Below are positions 45,934-55,115 of a stretch of DNA of 61,847 bases, piece by piece. The position numbers and the translations under genes are program-made. Within the stretch, counting starts at the first letter, position 1; each line of letters opens with the position of its first letter. Below the pieces are notes generated by a model, which was given only the letters and a program-made list of their open reading frames with translations, ran no database searches and was not told the origin of the DNA. This DNA comes from Ferruginibacter sp. (lineage in GTDB: Bacteria > Bacteroidota > Bacteroidia > Chitinophagales > Chitinophagaceae): the NCBI GenBank assembly GCA_025362235.1, contig JANYGZ010000068.1, forward strand, positions 1 to 61,847. The letters are read 5' to 3'.

Positions 45934-48483
45934 ATGGATAACAATTTTTCAGCACAGGTAAAAGAGATCATTTCTTATAGCAGGGAAGAAGCACTGCGCC
46001 TGGGAAATGATTTTATTGGCACAGAGCATTTAGTGTTAGGATTAATAAGGGACGGTGAAAATACCGCCATTAAAATCCTTAAGTCACTGAATGTAGATCT
46101 TTACGAATTGCGTAAGGAAATAGAGGTGGCCGTAAAAGATAAGACAGGAAAAAACATTGCTAATATTAATTCTCTTCCTTTAACAAAGCAGGCAGAAAAG
46201 GTGATTCGCATTACCGTACTGGAAGCAAAAGCACATAAAAGTGTAATGGTAGAAAGTGAGCACCTGATGTTGTCTATTTTAAAAAATAAGGAAAATATTG
46301 CTACACAGATTTTAAATCAGTTTGACGTGGATTATGACATTTTTAAAAACGAATTAGGTTTTGTTACCAGCAACCCGCCTGCGGCAGAATTTAGTGATGA
46401 AAATGAAGATGATTTTGATGAAGAAAAAAAGCAATACAGCCAGCAACAAAAAGCACAACGTGGGGGAGCGGCCAATCAGCCAAAAACAAAAACGCCTGTG
46501 TTAGATAATTTTGGACGTGACATTACCAGGTTAGCAGAGAATGGATCTTTGGATCCTATCGTAGGCAGGGAAACAGAAATAGAAAGAGTATCACAAATAC
46601 TCAGCCGCCGTAAAAAGAACAACCCTATTTTAATTGGTGAACCAGGTGTGGGTAAAACTGCTATTGTGGAAGGGCTTGCATTACGCATCGTTCAAAGAAA
46701 AGTAAGCAGGGTTTTGTTTGATAAAAGAGTTGTATCGCTTGACCTTGCAGCATTGGTTGCAGGTACAAAATACCGTGGCCAGTTTGAAGAAAGGATGAAA
46801 GCCATTATGAATGAGCTTGAAAAAAACAGGGATGTAATTTTATTTATTGATGAGATACACACCATTGTTGGTGCAGGTGGTGCAAGTGGTTCTTTGGATG
46901 CTTCCAATATTTTTAAACCTGCTTTGGCAAGGGGCGAATTACAATGTATTGGTGCCTCTACATTGGATGAATACAGGATGCACATTGAAAAGGATGGTGC
47001 ATTGGACCGTCGTTTTCAAAAGGTAATTGTTGAACAGCCATCCGTTGAAGAAACAATAGAAATCCTTACAAATATTAAAAGCAAATACGAAGATTATCAC
47101 AATGTTACCTATAGCAGTACAGCAATTGACGCCTGCGTAAAATTAAGTGAGCGTTATATGACTGACAGGTTACTACCAGATAAGGCCATTGATGTAATGG
47201 ACGAGGTAGGCGCAAGAAAGCATATAAAAAATATCAATGTTCCAGAAGGGGTAATTGAATTGGAAAAGAAAATAGAAGATATAAAACTCGAAAAAAACAA
47301 GGTTGTAAAAAGCCAGCGTTTTGAAGAAGCCGCTTCTTTAAGGGATACAGAAAAACGTTTACAGGAAGAACTGGAAAAAGCGAAGAATGACTGGGAAGAA
47401 GAAAGCAAGCATAAGCGCTTTCCGATAGAAGAAGAAGATATAGCAGAAGTTATTAGTATGATGACAGGCATACCAGTAAAAAGGATGGTACAGGCTGAAA
47501 CTGAAAAACTCCGCCGCATGGCTGATGATTTAAAAGCTGCTGTTGTGGGTCAGGAAGAAGGGATTTCAAAAGTGGTGAAAGCCATACAGCGTAACCGTGT
47601 TGGTTTAAAAGACCCTAAAAAACCAATCGGTACATTTATTTTCCTTGGTCCAACCGGTGTAGGTAAAACAGAGCTGGCAAGAGCATTGGCCAGATACATG
47701 TTTGATAATGACGATTCTTTAATCAGGATCGACATGAGTGAATACATGGAAAAATTCAGCGTAAGCCGACTGATTGGTGCCCCTCCTGGATATGTTGGTT
47801 ACGAAGAAGGTGGTCAACTAACGGAAAAGGTAAGACGCAAACCATACAGTGTTATACTATTAGATGAAATTGAAAAAGCGCATCCCGATATTTATAATAT
47901 TTTATTACAGGTATTGGATGATGGATTGTTAACAGATGGGTTGGGTAGAAAAATTGATTTTAAAAATACCCTCATCATCATGACATCCAATATTGGCGCC
48001 CGCCAGTTAAAAGATTTTGGCGAAGGCGTAGGTTTTGCAACTGCAGCAAGGGTTTTAAATGCAGATGAGAATAATAAGGCAGTTATTGAAAAGGCATTGA
48101 AACGTACATTTAGCCCCGAGTTTTTAAACAGGATAGATGATGTGGTAATATTCAATTCACTTAGCAAAGAAAATATCTTTGAGATAATAGATATTTTAAT
48201 GAAGGGTGTTATGAAACGTTTGGTAAACCTGGGCTTTTCAATGGAGTTGACACCACAGGCAAAAGATTTTATTGCTGATAAAGGTTATGATTCTCAGTTT
48301 GGTGCAAGGCCATTACACAGGGCCATTCAGAAATACCTGGAAGATCCTTTAGCGGAAGAAATATTAAATATGGCTGTAAAAGAAGGAGATGTTTTGATAG
48401 CCGATTTAGATGAAGCAAAAGAAAAAATACTGTTTACATTAAAGCCCGTAGCAACTATCAAAGAAGCAAAATCAGAAGCATGA
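45934..48483 (+). CDS. clpC: ATP-dependent Clp protease ATP-binding subunit ClpC
   Basis: The 849-residue HSP100 unfoldase feeds proteins to ClpP. Two Clp-N repeats fill about residues 1-140, followed by an acidic/Gln-rich linker. AAA+ domain 1 has Walker A GEPGVGKT at 235-242 and Walker [10 protein letters not shown]. The middle region carries a UVR-like segment ([20 protein letters not shown], about 450-470). AAA+ domain 2 has Walker A GPTGVGKT at 572-579 and a C-terminal ClpB-D2-small domain. The architecture is that of ClpC, not ClpB. A 40-bp palindromic terminator follows directly. Confidence 0.96.
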   Translation: MDNNFSAQVKEIISYSREEALRLGNDFIGTEHLVLGLIRDGENTAIKILKSLNVDLYELRKEIEVAVKDKTGKNIANINSLPLTKQAEKVIRITVLEAKAHKSVMVESEHLMLSILKNKENIATQILNQFDVDYDIFKNELGFVTSNPPAAEFSDENEDDFDEEKKQYSQQQKAQRGGAANQPKTKTPVLDNFGRDITRLAENGSLDPIVGRETEIERVSQILSRRKKNNPILIGEPGVGKTAIVEGLALRIVQRKVSRVLFDKRVVSLDLAALVAGTKYRGQFEERMKAIMNELEKNRDVILFIDEIHTIVGAGGASGSLDASNIFKPALARGELQCIGASTLDEYRMHIEKDGALDRRFQKVIVEQPSVEETIEILTNIKSKYEDYHNVTYSSTAIDACVKLSERYMTDRLLPDKAIDVMDEVGARKHIKNINVPEGVIELEKKIEDIKLEKNKVVKSQRFEEAASLRDTEKRLQEELEKAKNDWEEESKHKRFPIEEEDIAEVISMMTGIPVKRMVQAETEKLRRMADDLKAAVVGQEEGISKVVKAIQRNRVGLKDPKKPIGTFIFLGPTGVGKTELARALARYMFDNDDSLIRIDMSEYMEKFSVSRLIGAPPGYVGYEEGGQLTEKVRRKPYSVILLDEIEKAHPDIYNILLQVLDDGLLTDGLGRKIDFKNTLIIMTSNIGARQLKDFGEGVGFATAARVLNADENNKAVIEKALKRTFSPEFLNRIDDVVIFNSLSKENIFEIIDILMKGVMKRLVNLGFSMELTPQAKDFIADKGYDSQFGARPLHRAIQKYLEDPLAEEILNMAVKEGDVLIADLDEAKEKILFTLKPVATIKEAKSEA

Positions 48484-48502
48484 TTTTTTAGAAAATAAAT
48501 AT

Positions 48503-48542
48503 AAAACATAAAAGCCATCTTTAAAGATGGCTTTTATGTTTT
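48503..48542. terminator. Perfect 40-bp palindromic terminator after clpC
   Basis: The two 20-base arms 48503-48522 and 48523-48542 are exact reverse complements with no spacer. The core is GCCATCTTT/AAAGATGGC, flanked by A- and T-rich ends. Transcribed from either side it gives a GC-core stem followed by U-rich sequence, so it can terminate both directions, though only plus-strand genes flank it. Confidence 0.9.
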
Positions 48543-48626
48543 CAGCATGATCCATTTGAAGTTTGCTTATAAATCAAGATTATAGTGTTTTGTTTTGAGG
48601 GTTAATTTTTTTGACTGACTTTTGCA

Positions 48627-49304
48627 ATGATGAAAAAAATTATTATCACTATTGACGGTTGGTCATCTTGCGGCAAAAGTACTTTGGCAAAACAACTGGC
48701 AAAGGAGCTGGGCTATATTTATATTGACAGTGGGGCCATGTACAGGGCAATTACCTTATATTTTTTACGTCATCATATTGACTGGACAAATAATGAAGAG
48801 GTACAGAAAGCATTAGAAAATATTAGTTTAGAATTTAATTACAATGCAAAATCAGGCCAATCAGAAATTTTCTTAAATGGAGAAAGTGTGGAATATATGA
48901 TAAGAGATTTGGTAATTGCGGAAAATGTAAGTGAGGTAGCGACTATAAAAATTGTGAGAGATTTTGCAGTGGCGGTGCAACAAAAAATGGGGAAAAAGAA
49001 AGGCATTGTAATGGACGGAAGGGATATTGGAACCACGGTATTTCCAAATGCAGAACTTAAAATATTTATGACGGCAGATATATCGGTAAGGGTTGAACGC
49101 AGGTTTAAAGAAATGTTTGAAAAAAATCCAAACATAACAATTGAAGAAGTAAAAAATAATCTGGAGATGCGTGACTATATTGATTCAAATAGGGAAGTAA
49201 GCCCTTTAAGAAAAGCTGAAGATGCTATTGTAATAGATAATACCCATATCAGTATGGAGCAACAATTGAAATTTGCATTAAATCTTTTGGAAGAAAATAA
49301 GTAG
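48627..49304 (+). CDS. cmk: (d)CMP kinase
   Basis: The 225-residue cytidylate kinase converts CMP and dCMP to the diphosphates. The Walker A loop is GWSSCGKST at about residues 11-19, followed by YIYIDSGAMYRAITLYFL, the CMP-binding signature. VMDGRDIGTTVFPNAELKIFMTA is the central family block, and RDYIDSNREVSPLRKAEDAIVIDNT is the C-terminal one. Two adjacent ATG codons (48627 and 48630) give equivalent starts. The protein is complete and normal in length. Confidence 0.95.
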   Translation: MMKKIIITIDGWSSCGKSTLAKQLAKELGYIYIDSGAMYRAITLYFLRHHIDWTNNEEVQKALENISLEFNYNAKSGQSEIFLNGESVEYMIRDLVIAENVSEVATIKIVRDFAVAVQQKMGKKKGIVMDGRDIGTTVFPNAELKIFMTADISVRVERRFKEMFEKNPNITIEEVKNNLEMRDYIDSNREVSPLRKAEDAIVIDNTHISMEQQLKFALNLLEENK

Positions 49305-49437
49305 GAACCTTCTATTATTATCATGTTGTAGTGTATTATTTAAATTCTGGATAGTTTTGATTGTGCAAAAATTAATAACAAATAGGCACAGGGCTGGAGC
49401 CCTTGACCTGATGGACAATTTTGATAATCAATAAGCG

Positions 49438-49965
49438 ATGAAAATATTTATTTCAAAAATGGCGCTGGTACTTTTAGTAACCTTCGTTAGCTGTACTGGT
49501 AGTAGTAAGCTAGGTTCTAATGGATTAACGGCTATGTCTAATAAGACTTTCACTTTTGAGAGTAGTATCAGAACTATAAATTTTGTTTTTGATACAGCAG
49601 ATTGTCAATTGGCGATTATTTACAAATGCCCCAATATAAGTAAGGAGCATAAAAGAGTAAATATAAACTGTACTTATAAACAGTTGAATGACTCAATGAT
49701 AATTATTAGAAACAAATTATACGATATTAAACCTGAGCAAATAGATTTAACACCACCGAAAGAAGAATTAGAGAAATGCGTATCGTCAAATTTGCCGAAT
49801 AGTAAAAATAAAGGAAGGGTGAGTGCTTGGGGTTACGATGATGGATTTATTCCGATTATTAATATTGATACGATAAAAATATTGTCAAAAAAAGATAAAT
49901 TGTTTTTATACTTAAGTAAGCGTAGAGGTCAAGATATTTATAATTTTTTGTGGAAAGAAAAGTAA
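49438..49965 (+). CDS. Lipoprotein of unknown function
   Basis: I do not recognise this 175-residue protein. It has a clean SPII signal with lipid Cys19 (FVSC) and a short Ser/Gly linker, so it is a lipoprotein. The mature part has a Cys-containing middle (DTADCQLAIIYKCPN and INCTYKQLND), polar beta-rich segments and a basic C-terminus with KRRGQDIYNFLW. It lies alone between cmk and a convergent minus-strand operon. It could be a species-specific gene. Confidence 0.65.
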   Translation: MKIFISKMALVLLVTFVSCTGSSKLGSNGLTAMSNKTFTFESSIRTINFVFDTADCQLAIIYKCPNISKEHKRVNINCTYKQLNDSMIIIRNKLYDIKPEQIDLTPPKEELEKCVSSNLPNSKNKGRVSAWGYDDGFIPIINIDTIKILSKKDKLFLYLSKRRGQDIYNFLWKEK

Positions 49966-49978
49966 ATAAAACAATAAA

Positions 49979-50069
49979 GCCCGGCAGTGTCAGTCTGGTG
50001 CAGGAATACTTTACGAACAGGCGCAGGAATGATGTGTGGACAAGGTGCTGTAGGTTTCCTGTGCCGGGC
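49979..50069. other. GC-rich structured intergenic element
   Basis: This 91-base segment between two convergent genes begins with GCCCGGCA (49979-49986) and ends with its reverse complement TGCCGGGC (50062-50069). Inside, CAGGAA occurs at 50001-50006 and 50024-50029, and TTCCTG at 50056-50061 can pair with either copy and extends the outer stem. It is clearly richer in G and C than its surroundings. It may act as a bidirectional terminator, a small structured RNA or a REP-type repeat. Confidence 0.45.
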
Positions 50070-50089
50070 AATTACTAAAGCAACAATAA

Positions 50090-51040
50090 TTATGATAATG
50101 TTTTTACCATTCTGCCAATAACCGATCCGTTGTAATAAACTTGAAATATATAATTCCCCTTTTCAAATTTATCGGTACTTAAAGAAAACAGTAATTTTTT
50201 TGCTTCGCCTTTCTGGTACTCAAAATGTACTTTGTGTGAGTAAGTTTTTTTTCCTTCGGGAGTATCAAATGTACCTGATTCCCATACTGAGTTTTGTAAT
50301 ACCTTACCATTAGGTTGTAATACCACCACCATTACATCTATAGTGCTGCTTGAATTATTTCTACCCTTTACGATAAAAGACCCGGTTATTTTTTCTGTCT
50401 CATCCGCTTCAGAAGTTTCTTTTTCTATGTCATCATCATTTACTGCCAGGGCTGCCAGGTGCATATCCGATGCAATAAACCCGGGTGTTGCGTCGATGTT
50501 TTCACTTACCTGCCTGGCTATCGAATTTCGGTGTTTACTATTTTCCTCAACACCAGCTTTATCGCTGGTAAGCTGAACCAGTAATGCATTTAATCTTTTG
50601 TTTTCTTTTTCTACATCAAGGTTACGGTTTTGGAGCTGTTCTACTTTTTGTTGAAGTTTATCAATTTTTTCACGGGCTGTACCAAGGTCAGCAACGCCAT
50701 TATTTTTCTTTAAAATTATTGTAATTTCTTCTTTTAGTTTATTGATCTCGGCTAAATTGTTATCTACATTTCCTATCGCAGAATCTGCCGCATTTTTTGT
50801 AGAATCAATCCGGCTATCCAGCTTGTTAATTGTAGACGTATAAATTTTTTCAAGAGAATCACGAATGGCATTTGTATTTTGTCCAACGGCAGAAACAATA
50901 TTTATTGGCGTATTAGTTTTTACCTTATCGTTTTGGCTGGCAAAGTAAAAGTTATAACCCCAGATAGAAAGTAATACCAACGACAAAGAAAGAAGTAGTA
51001 AAGACAGTACAAGTAATAATGATGTTTTAGTATCTCTCAT
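50090..51040 (-). CDS. Single-pass membrane protein with periplasmic coiled coil, unknown function
   Basis: This 316-residue protein is not one I recognise. One strong transmembrane helix at about residues 7-34 anchors it. Residues about 75-165 form a coiled coil with regular heptads (NLAEINKLKEEITIIL ... LQQKVEQLQNRNLDVEKENKRL). A Thr/Asp/Glu-rich linker follows, then a C-terminal beta domain (about 215-316, ITGSFIVKGRNNSSSTIDVMVVVLQP) that looks Ig-like. It is 46 bases downstream of the exported Ppx/GppA-like gene on the same strand, so the two are probably co-expressed and may interact in the periplasm. Confidence 0.72.
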   Translation of the reverse strand: MRDTKTSLLLVLSLLLLSLSLVLLSIWGYNFYFASQNDKVKTNTPINIVSAVGQNTNAIRDSLEKIYTSTINKLDSRIDSTKNAADSAIGNVDNNLAEINKLKEEITIILKKNNGVADLGTAREKIDKLQQKVEQLQNRNLDVEKENKRLNALLVQLTSDKAGVEENSKHRNSIARQVSENIDATPGFIASDMHLAALAVNDDDIEKETSEADETEKITGSFIVKGRNNSSSTIDVMVVVLQPNGKVLQNSVWESGTFDTPEGKKTYSHKVHFEYQKGEAKKLLFSLSTDKFEKGNYIFQVYYNGSVIGRMVKTLS

Positions 51041-51086
51041 AAATCTTTACTATTTACTGTATCAATAATTAGCAGAAACAAGTAAA

Positions 51087-52238
51087 TTATTTGACTATGC
51101 TTTGATCTACGTATGCAGAAATCCATCCCACCTGTCCGTTCTTTACAAAAAAGAATTGCTTTGTTTCATATATACCTACAAACTGGCGCATTATTTTTAG
51201 CAATAAACCGGTGCCTGCCATTAAAGATTTTTGGTCAAAAACCTGGTGGACCCTTTTTATTTCTTTAGCAATAGCTGCTTTATCAAGTGTACTGTCTTTA
51301 AGATTTTTTACAATTGCCGAATCTAAAAGAGAAGGATAATTGGTGTATAGTTTTTCACTGAATTTTTGAACGTCTTCAAAAGTTACTGACACAATCGAGT
51401 TATCTATCAGTTCAGGAAATAATAAGGTAGCTACAGACCAAACAATACCACCGCTAAAAGCAATATTGTCACTAAGGTTATATGCTCCACTGGAATTTAC
51501 TCCATAAATTACTTCCGTATTAACAGCGCCGGCAAGTACCCTGGATAGTTGCTTGTTAAAGTTGGCGATTGACTTATCATCTTCCATTCTTTTTTCAGTG
51601 GCATTAGCCGTGCTTTTAGTGCCCCATGTCAATTGAAAAAGTTTAAAATCCTTTACATTACCTGTTGGAAAATAACCGCCCTTAGTATTTCCGCTTCCAA
51701 TGTCAATTAAAAAAGTAGTGAATCTTTTTGATTCAGGAATGATGCCCAGGTGTGATAAACGGGCTTCTTCTATTACATCTACTACTTCAATACGCCGGTT
51801 TGGCTCTTTAATTTTTAGTCTTACAGAATCAGCAAGGTTTTTAATCCAATTGCTCTTCTCTTCTTTTTCAGCAGTAACTTTTACACCACTGCTTACAACA
51901 GTAAAAATTCGTTCTGCCGGAATATCGTAGGCATTTAAGGCTGTGGTGTAAAGGGAACTCATTGCGTTTACTGTGGCCTGGGAAGTTGGTTCGGTAAATG
52001 AAATAAAATCTGTATTAATAGCAGTATCTTTTAAAATATTGAATGCACCATTCTTTTTAGCATTTTTACCAATCTCCAAAAAACTCATTTTTACACCTTT
52101 TGAACCTACTTCAATACCCGCATATACGGTAGAGTTTTTATATTTTAGTTTTAACTTATTTTGAGCGTCTGCAACGTAAATGCCCGTGAGGAACAAAGCA
52201 AGCGATAATGAAAAACGGTTTAAAAATTTACTGGCCAT
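51087..52238 (-). CDS. Exported Ppx/GppA-like protein (ASKHA fold)
   Basis: The 383-residue protein has a Sec signal ending near VADAQ, so it acts outside the cytoplasm. The mature part resembles exopolyphosphatase/GppA. YAGIEVGSKGVKMSFLEIG fits phosphate loop 1, IEEARLSHLGI matches the Ppx EEARL-x-x-LG motif, and FLIDIGSGNTKGGYF fits phosphate loop 2. An ASKHA fold with a signal peptide is uncommon because ATP is not normally available there, which points to polyphosphate or another phosphorylated ligand, or a binding role. It heads a two-gene unit with the coiled-coil membrane protein. The family assignment is from motifs alone. Confidence 0.68.
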   Translation of the reverse strand: MASKFLNRFSLSLALFLTGIYVADAQNKLKLKYKNSTVYAGIEVGSKGVKMSFLEIGKNAKKNGAFNILKDTAINTDFISFTEPTSQATVNAMSSLYTTALNAYDIPAERIFTVVSSGVKVTAEKEEKSNWIKNLADSVRLKIKEPNRRIEVVDVIEEARLSHLGIIPESKRFTTFLIDIGSGNTKGGYFPTGNVKDFKLFQLTWGTKSTANATEKRMEDDKSIANFNKQLSRVLAGAVNTEVIYGVNSSGAYNLSDNIAFSGGIVWSVATLLFPELIDNSIVSVTFEDVQKFSEKLYTNYPSLLDSAIVKNLKDSTLDKAAIAKEIKRVHQVFDQKSLMAGTGLLLKIMRQFVGIYETKQFFFVKNGQVGWISAYVDQSIVK

Positions 52239-52477
52239 CCTGGTTATAATTTCTTTTTTTAAAATTACTGAAATACAATCAGGTAGCAGGGATCATTGGC
52301 TTATTGTGTAAAAAATGTGATTAAACTCTTGGATGACATAACAATAAAATCGGGTATAAAAGTTTATTAATTTATGTGGTATTGGTCTGAATTAAATGGC
52401 TGGCAAAAATAATAAAATCCTTACTGGCATTAATTATTATAAAAATAACCCTGCGCAAAACAGTTTTCACTAAATCT

Positions 52478-52969
52478 TTAGTCAATTGTTTTCAGCAAAT
52501 CCTGCAGGTTGAGTGGCTTGGTAAACATATCAATATTACCGATAGTAGTTAATGGCCATTCCTGCCTGGGCCTGTCCCAATACAATTCAACACCGTTCTT
52601 GTCCGGGTCGCTTAAATAAAGGGCTTCTGAAACCCCATGGTCCGAAGCGCCATCAAAAGGGTAACCGGCATCGCTTAAACGTTTAAAAATAATGGCAAGA
52701 TCCCTGCGGGTAGGGTATAATATTGCCACATGGTAAAGCCCGGTATGATGACCTGGGGGAGGTGTTGCATTTTTACTTTGCCAGGTATTTAAACCAATAT
52801 GATGATGATATCCCCCGGCAGATATAAAAGCAGCGCTATCACCATATAGTTGAGTTATTTCAAACCCCAAAAGCCCATGGTAAAAATCTAAAGACCTTTT
52901 AAGGTCAGCAACTTTTAAATGCACATGGCCAATACTTGTTTGTGAAGGAATGGTATAATTGTTTTGCAT
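52478..52969 (-). CDS. VOC-family (glyoxalase/dioxygenase-like) protein
   Basis: The 163-residue protein has paired beta-alpha-beta-beta-beta modules. GHVHLKVADLKRSLDFYHGLLGFE opens the first and supplies a possible metal His, GLYHVAILYPTRRDL opens the second with another His, and the C-terminal GVELYWDRPRQEW supplies a Glu in the usual third-ligand position. This matches the catechol-2,3-dioxygenase-like branch. It begins 21 bases after the FMN reductase stop on the same strand. The reaction is unknown. Confidence 0.85.
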   Translation of the reverse strand: MQNNYTIPSQTSIGHVHLKVADLKRSLDFYHGLLGFEITQLYGDSAAFISAGGYHHHIGLNTWQSKNATPPPGHHTGLYHVAILYPTRRDLAIIFKRLSDAGYPFDGASDHGVSEALYLSDPDKNGVELYWDRPRQEWPLTTIGNIDMFTKPLNLQDLLKTID

Positions 52970-52990
52970 GTATGCTTTGTATAATAATTA

Positions 52991-53551
52991 TCAGGCTTTC
53001 ATTTTATTTTTCGCTTCAATACACCACATCAGTTCCTGCACAAAAAGGGCTGCTCTTTTATCTGTTCCTTCTTTATCAACGGGGTTTCCATTTTCATCAA
53101 ATGCCTTCTGTGCTGAGGGCACCGGAAACATGGCAGGTACTGTCCATGCCCTTATTTTCCATAAAGAAAATTGCAGGGAAGTCATAACCTGGGTGCCACC
53201 AAAAATACCATCTGATACAGTTGAAATTGCAACAGGCTTGCGGTGCCATTCGTTATACAAAAGATCAACTACATTTTTTAAACTGGCCGGGTAACCGCCA
53301 TTGTATTCGGGTGTTACAATTATTACGCCATCGGACGCTTTTATTTTTTCAGCAAATTCCAGTACTTTTTCTGAGGGGTTTGGCTGCAGCCGAAGGCGCT
53401 CTTCAAAAATGGGAAACTGGTATTGCTGCAGATCTAAAATAGTTACCGAAGCAAGCTGGTGCTGTTCAATATACTGTTTAAAATACAAAGCTACCCTGTG
53501 GCTATTTCTGCCAATGCGCACACTGGAAGAAATAATTGCAATTGATGCCAT
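52991..53551 (-). CDS. NADPH-dependent FMN reductase (flavodoxin-like)
   Basis: The 186-residue flavoprotein has the FMN phosphate loop SSVRIGRNSHRVA at about 8-20 and the flavin motif VTPEYNGGYPASLKNVVDLLYNEW near 80-100, followed by GIFGGTQVMTSLQ. These are hallmarks of the ArsH/YieF-type NADPH-dependent FMN or quinone reductases of the cytoplasm. It lies 97 bases beyond the geranylgeranyl-reductase gene on the same strand. It could be a readthrough member of that operon, supplying reduced flavin, but the gap leaves this open. Confidence 0.88.
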   Translation of the reverse strand: MASIAIISSSVRIGRNSHRVALYFKQYIEQHQLASVTILDLQQYQFPIFEERLRLQPNPSEKVLEFAEKIKASDGVIIVTPEYNGGYPASLKNVVDLLYNEWHRKPVAISTVSDGIFGGTQVMTSLQFSLWKIRAWTVPAMFPVPSAQKAFDENGNPVDKEGTDKRAALFVQELMWCIEAKNKMKA

Positions 53552-53648
53552 AATAAATTAATTAAAGTGAGTATAAAGATAATTCACCCCGCTTTATTTT
53601 CAATTGTAATATTTTAAGTGAAAGCATCTATACAATGGCAGGTTATTT

Positions 53649-55112
53649 TTACTTTTTCCTCACCTGCTGAAATACGTGCCCGGCAACAGCGGCTGTTTTT
53701 GAAATAGTATTTAAAACCCACCGGCCATTTTCCTGCGGATTATCTTTTATGGCTTCCATCATATATAAAGCTGTATTTGTAATATTTAAACCGCTGTTCA
53801 TCATAGAAGCAGGATCGGCCATAAAATCTTTAAGTGTTTTCCCAATATCTTTTCCTCCCTGTAATAAAGATTTTAGGATAAAACTAGGGGCGAGGGCTTT
53901 ATATGAGGGATAGGTACCTTCAAAAATACCAGCAATGATATCGGCATACTCTTTATCTTGTTTGGCACGAGAAATCATTACAGTAAGTATCAACATCCAT
54001 ACCGGTGTAAAAGTCTTATTGCGGGGAAACTGTACCAGTAAATTTGACAATGCAAAATCATAGCCCAGTTCCTTATCCACTTTTTTTCTGTAGGCATAAA
54101 TTGCTTCAGATGAAAAATCATTTTTTTGCAAACAGGTTTCCAATGTTTCTGATGCCCATCGGGCACTTAACAGCGCATACTGAATGCCATCGCCGCTTAG
54201 TGGATTAATAAGGCCTGCGGCATCTCCCACCAATATAAGCCGGTTAGCAGTAATGCTGCTTTGTGCATTAAAAAATGTAATGGGCCAGCCTTCTATCTTT
54301 CCATCCATTTTTCCATTTCCAATTCGTTCAGCTATGTCAGTATTATTGTTTATATGATTAATCAGCATTTCCTTTACATGAGATGGTTTTTGTGGCAGGG
54401 TTTTAGAAACCATTGCCATCCCGATATTGGCGCCATTAGGGCCTTTTGGAAACATCCAGAAAATACCTGGAAAACTTTCACCGGTAAAATAAATATCTAC
54501 CCGGTCTGTGGGGCCATTTACATTTTCATAATAGGCACGAAGGCCAAGAAGTTGAAACTCATCATTAGGCTTGGCCCCATTCATTTGTCGTGCAAGGGTA
54601 GAGCTGCTGCCATCTGCACCTGCCAATATTTTTGCTTTTAGTGAAAGCTTTTTTTGCCCCTGTTTTAATTCTACGATGGCGGCATTATGTGTAATGGTAT
54701 AACCAATTACACGTGTACTTTCCATGTACACTGCACCAGCTTTTTTTGCTGCTTCAAATATCCAGTTGTCCAGCTCAATACGCGGAATGATCCTTGCATG
54801 AAAAGGCAGGTGTTCCGGTTTGGAAAGGTTTATAAAAACCTTGTCATTTTTTAAAAACAACCCTACTTTATTTATTTCATTGGCCAGTGCAAATTTTTCT
54901 GTACCGGTTATTCCCATGGCATGTAATTCTGCAAGAGCAATGGGGCTTACACCATCACCACAAACTTTATCCCGTGGAAATTTTTCTGCTTCCACCACAA
55001 TTACTTTATACCCTTTAGTTGCCAAATGAAAAGCAAGTCCGCTGCCTGCAGGCCCACCTCCTGCAATTAGCACATCGCAATCATATTTAATTATTGGTTT
55101 AATGCTTATCAT
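53649..55112 (-). CDS. Geranylgeranyl-reductase-family FAD-dependent oxidoreductase
   Basis: The 487-residue flavoprotein has the dinucleotide motif GGGPAG at residues 18-23 with acceptor Glu41. The family loop FPRDKVCGDGVSP carries Cys51, and the second FAD motif LVGDAAGLINPLSGDGIQYAL is near residue 300. These are typical of geranylgeranyl reductases and related enzymes, which saturate isoprenoid double bonds or hydroxylate rings. The C-terminal 110 residues are helical and extend beyond minimal members. The gene starts three bases after the prenyl diphosphate synthase stop, so its substrate probably derives from that enzyme's product. Confidence 0.87.
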   Translation of the reverse strand: MISIKPIIKYDCDVLIAGGGPAGSGLAFHLATKGYKVIVVEAEKFPRDKVCGDGVSPIALAELHAMGITGTEKFALANEINKVGLFLKNDKVFINLSKPEHLPFHARIIPRIELDNWIFEAAKKAGAVYMESTRVIGYTITHNAAIVELKQGQKKLSLKAKILAGADGSSSTLARQMNGAKPNDEFQLLGLRAYYENVNGPTDRVDIYFTGESFPGIFWMFPKGPNGANIGMAMVSKTLPQKPSHVKEMLINHINNNTDIAERIGNGKMDGKIEGWPITFFNAQSSITANRLILVGDAAGLINPLSGDGIQYALLSARWASETLETCLQKNDFSSEAIYAYRKKVDKELGYDFALSNLLVQFPRNKTFTPVWMLILTVMISRAKQDKEYADIIAGIFEGTYPSYKALAPSFILKSLLQGGKDIGKTLKDFMADPASMMNSGLNITNTALYMMEAIKDNPQENGRWVLNTISKTAAVAGHVFQQVRKK

Positions 55113-55115
55113 AAA

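Noticed and set aside
49390..49403. Short hairpin before the orphan lipoprotein gene
   Set aside because: Six base pairs with a two-base spacer and no T run; too small to call.
54261..54641. 126-residue plus-strand frame inside the geranylgeranyl-reductase gene
   Set aside because: It lies opposite a well-conserved flavoprotein and has no coding signature of its own.
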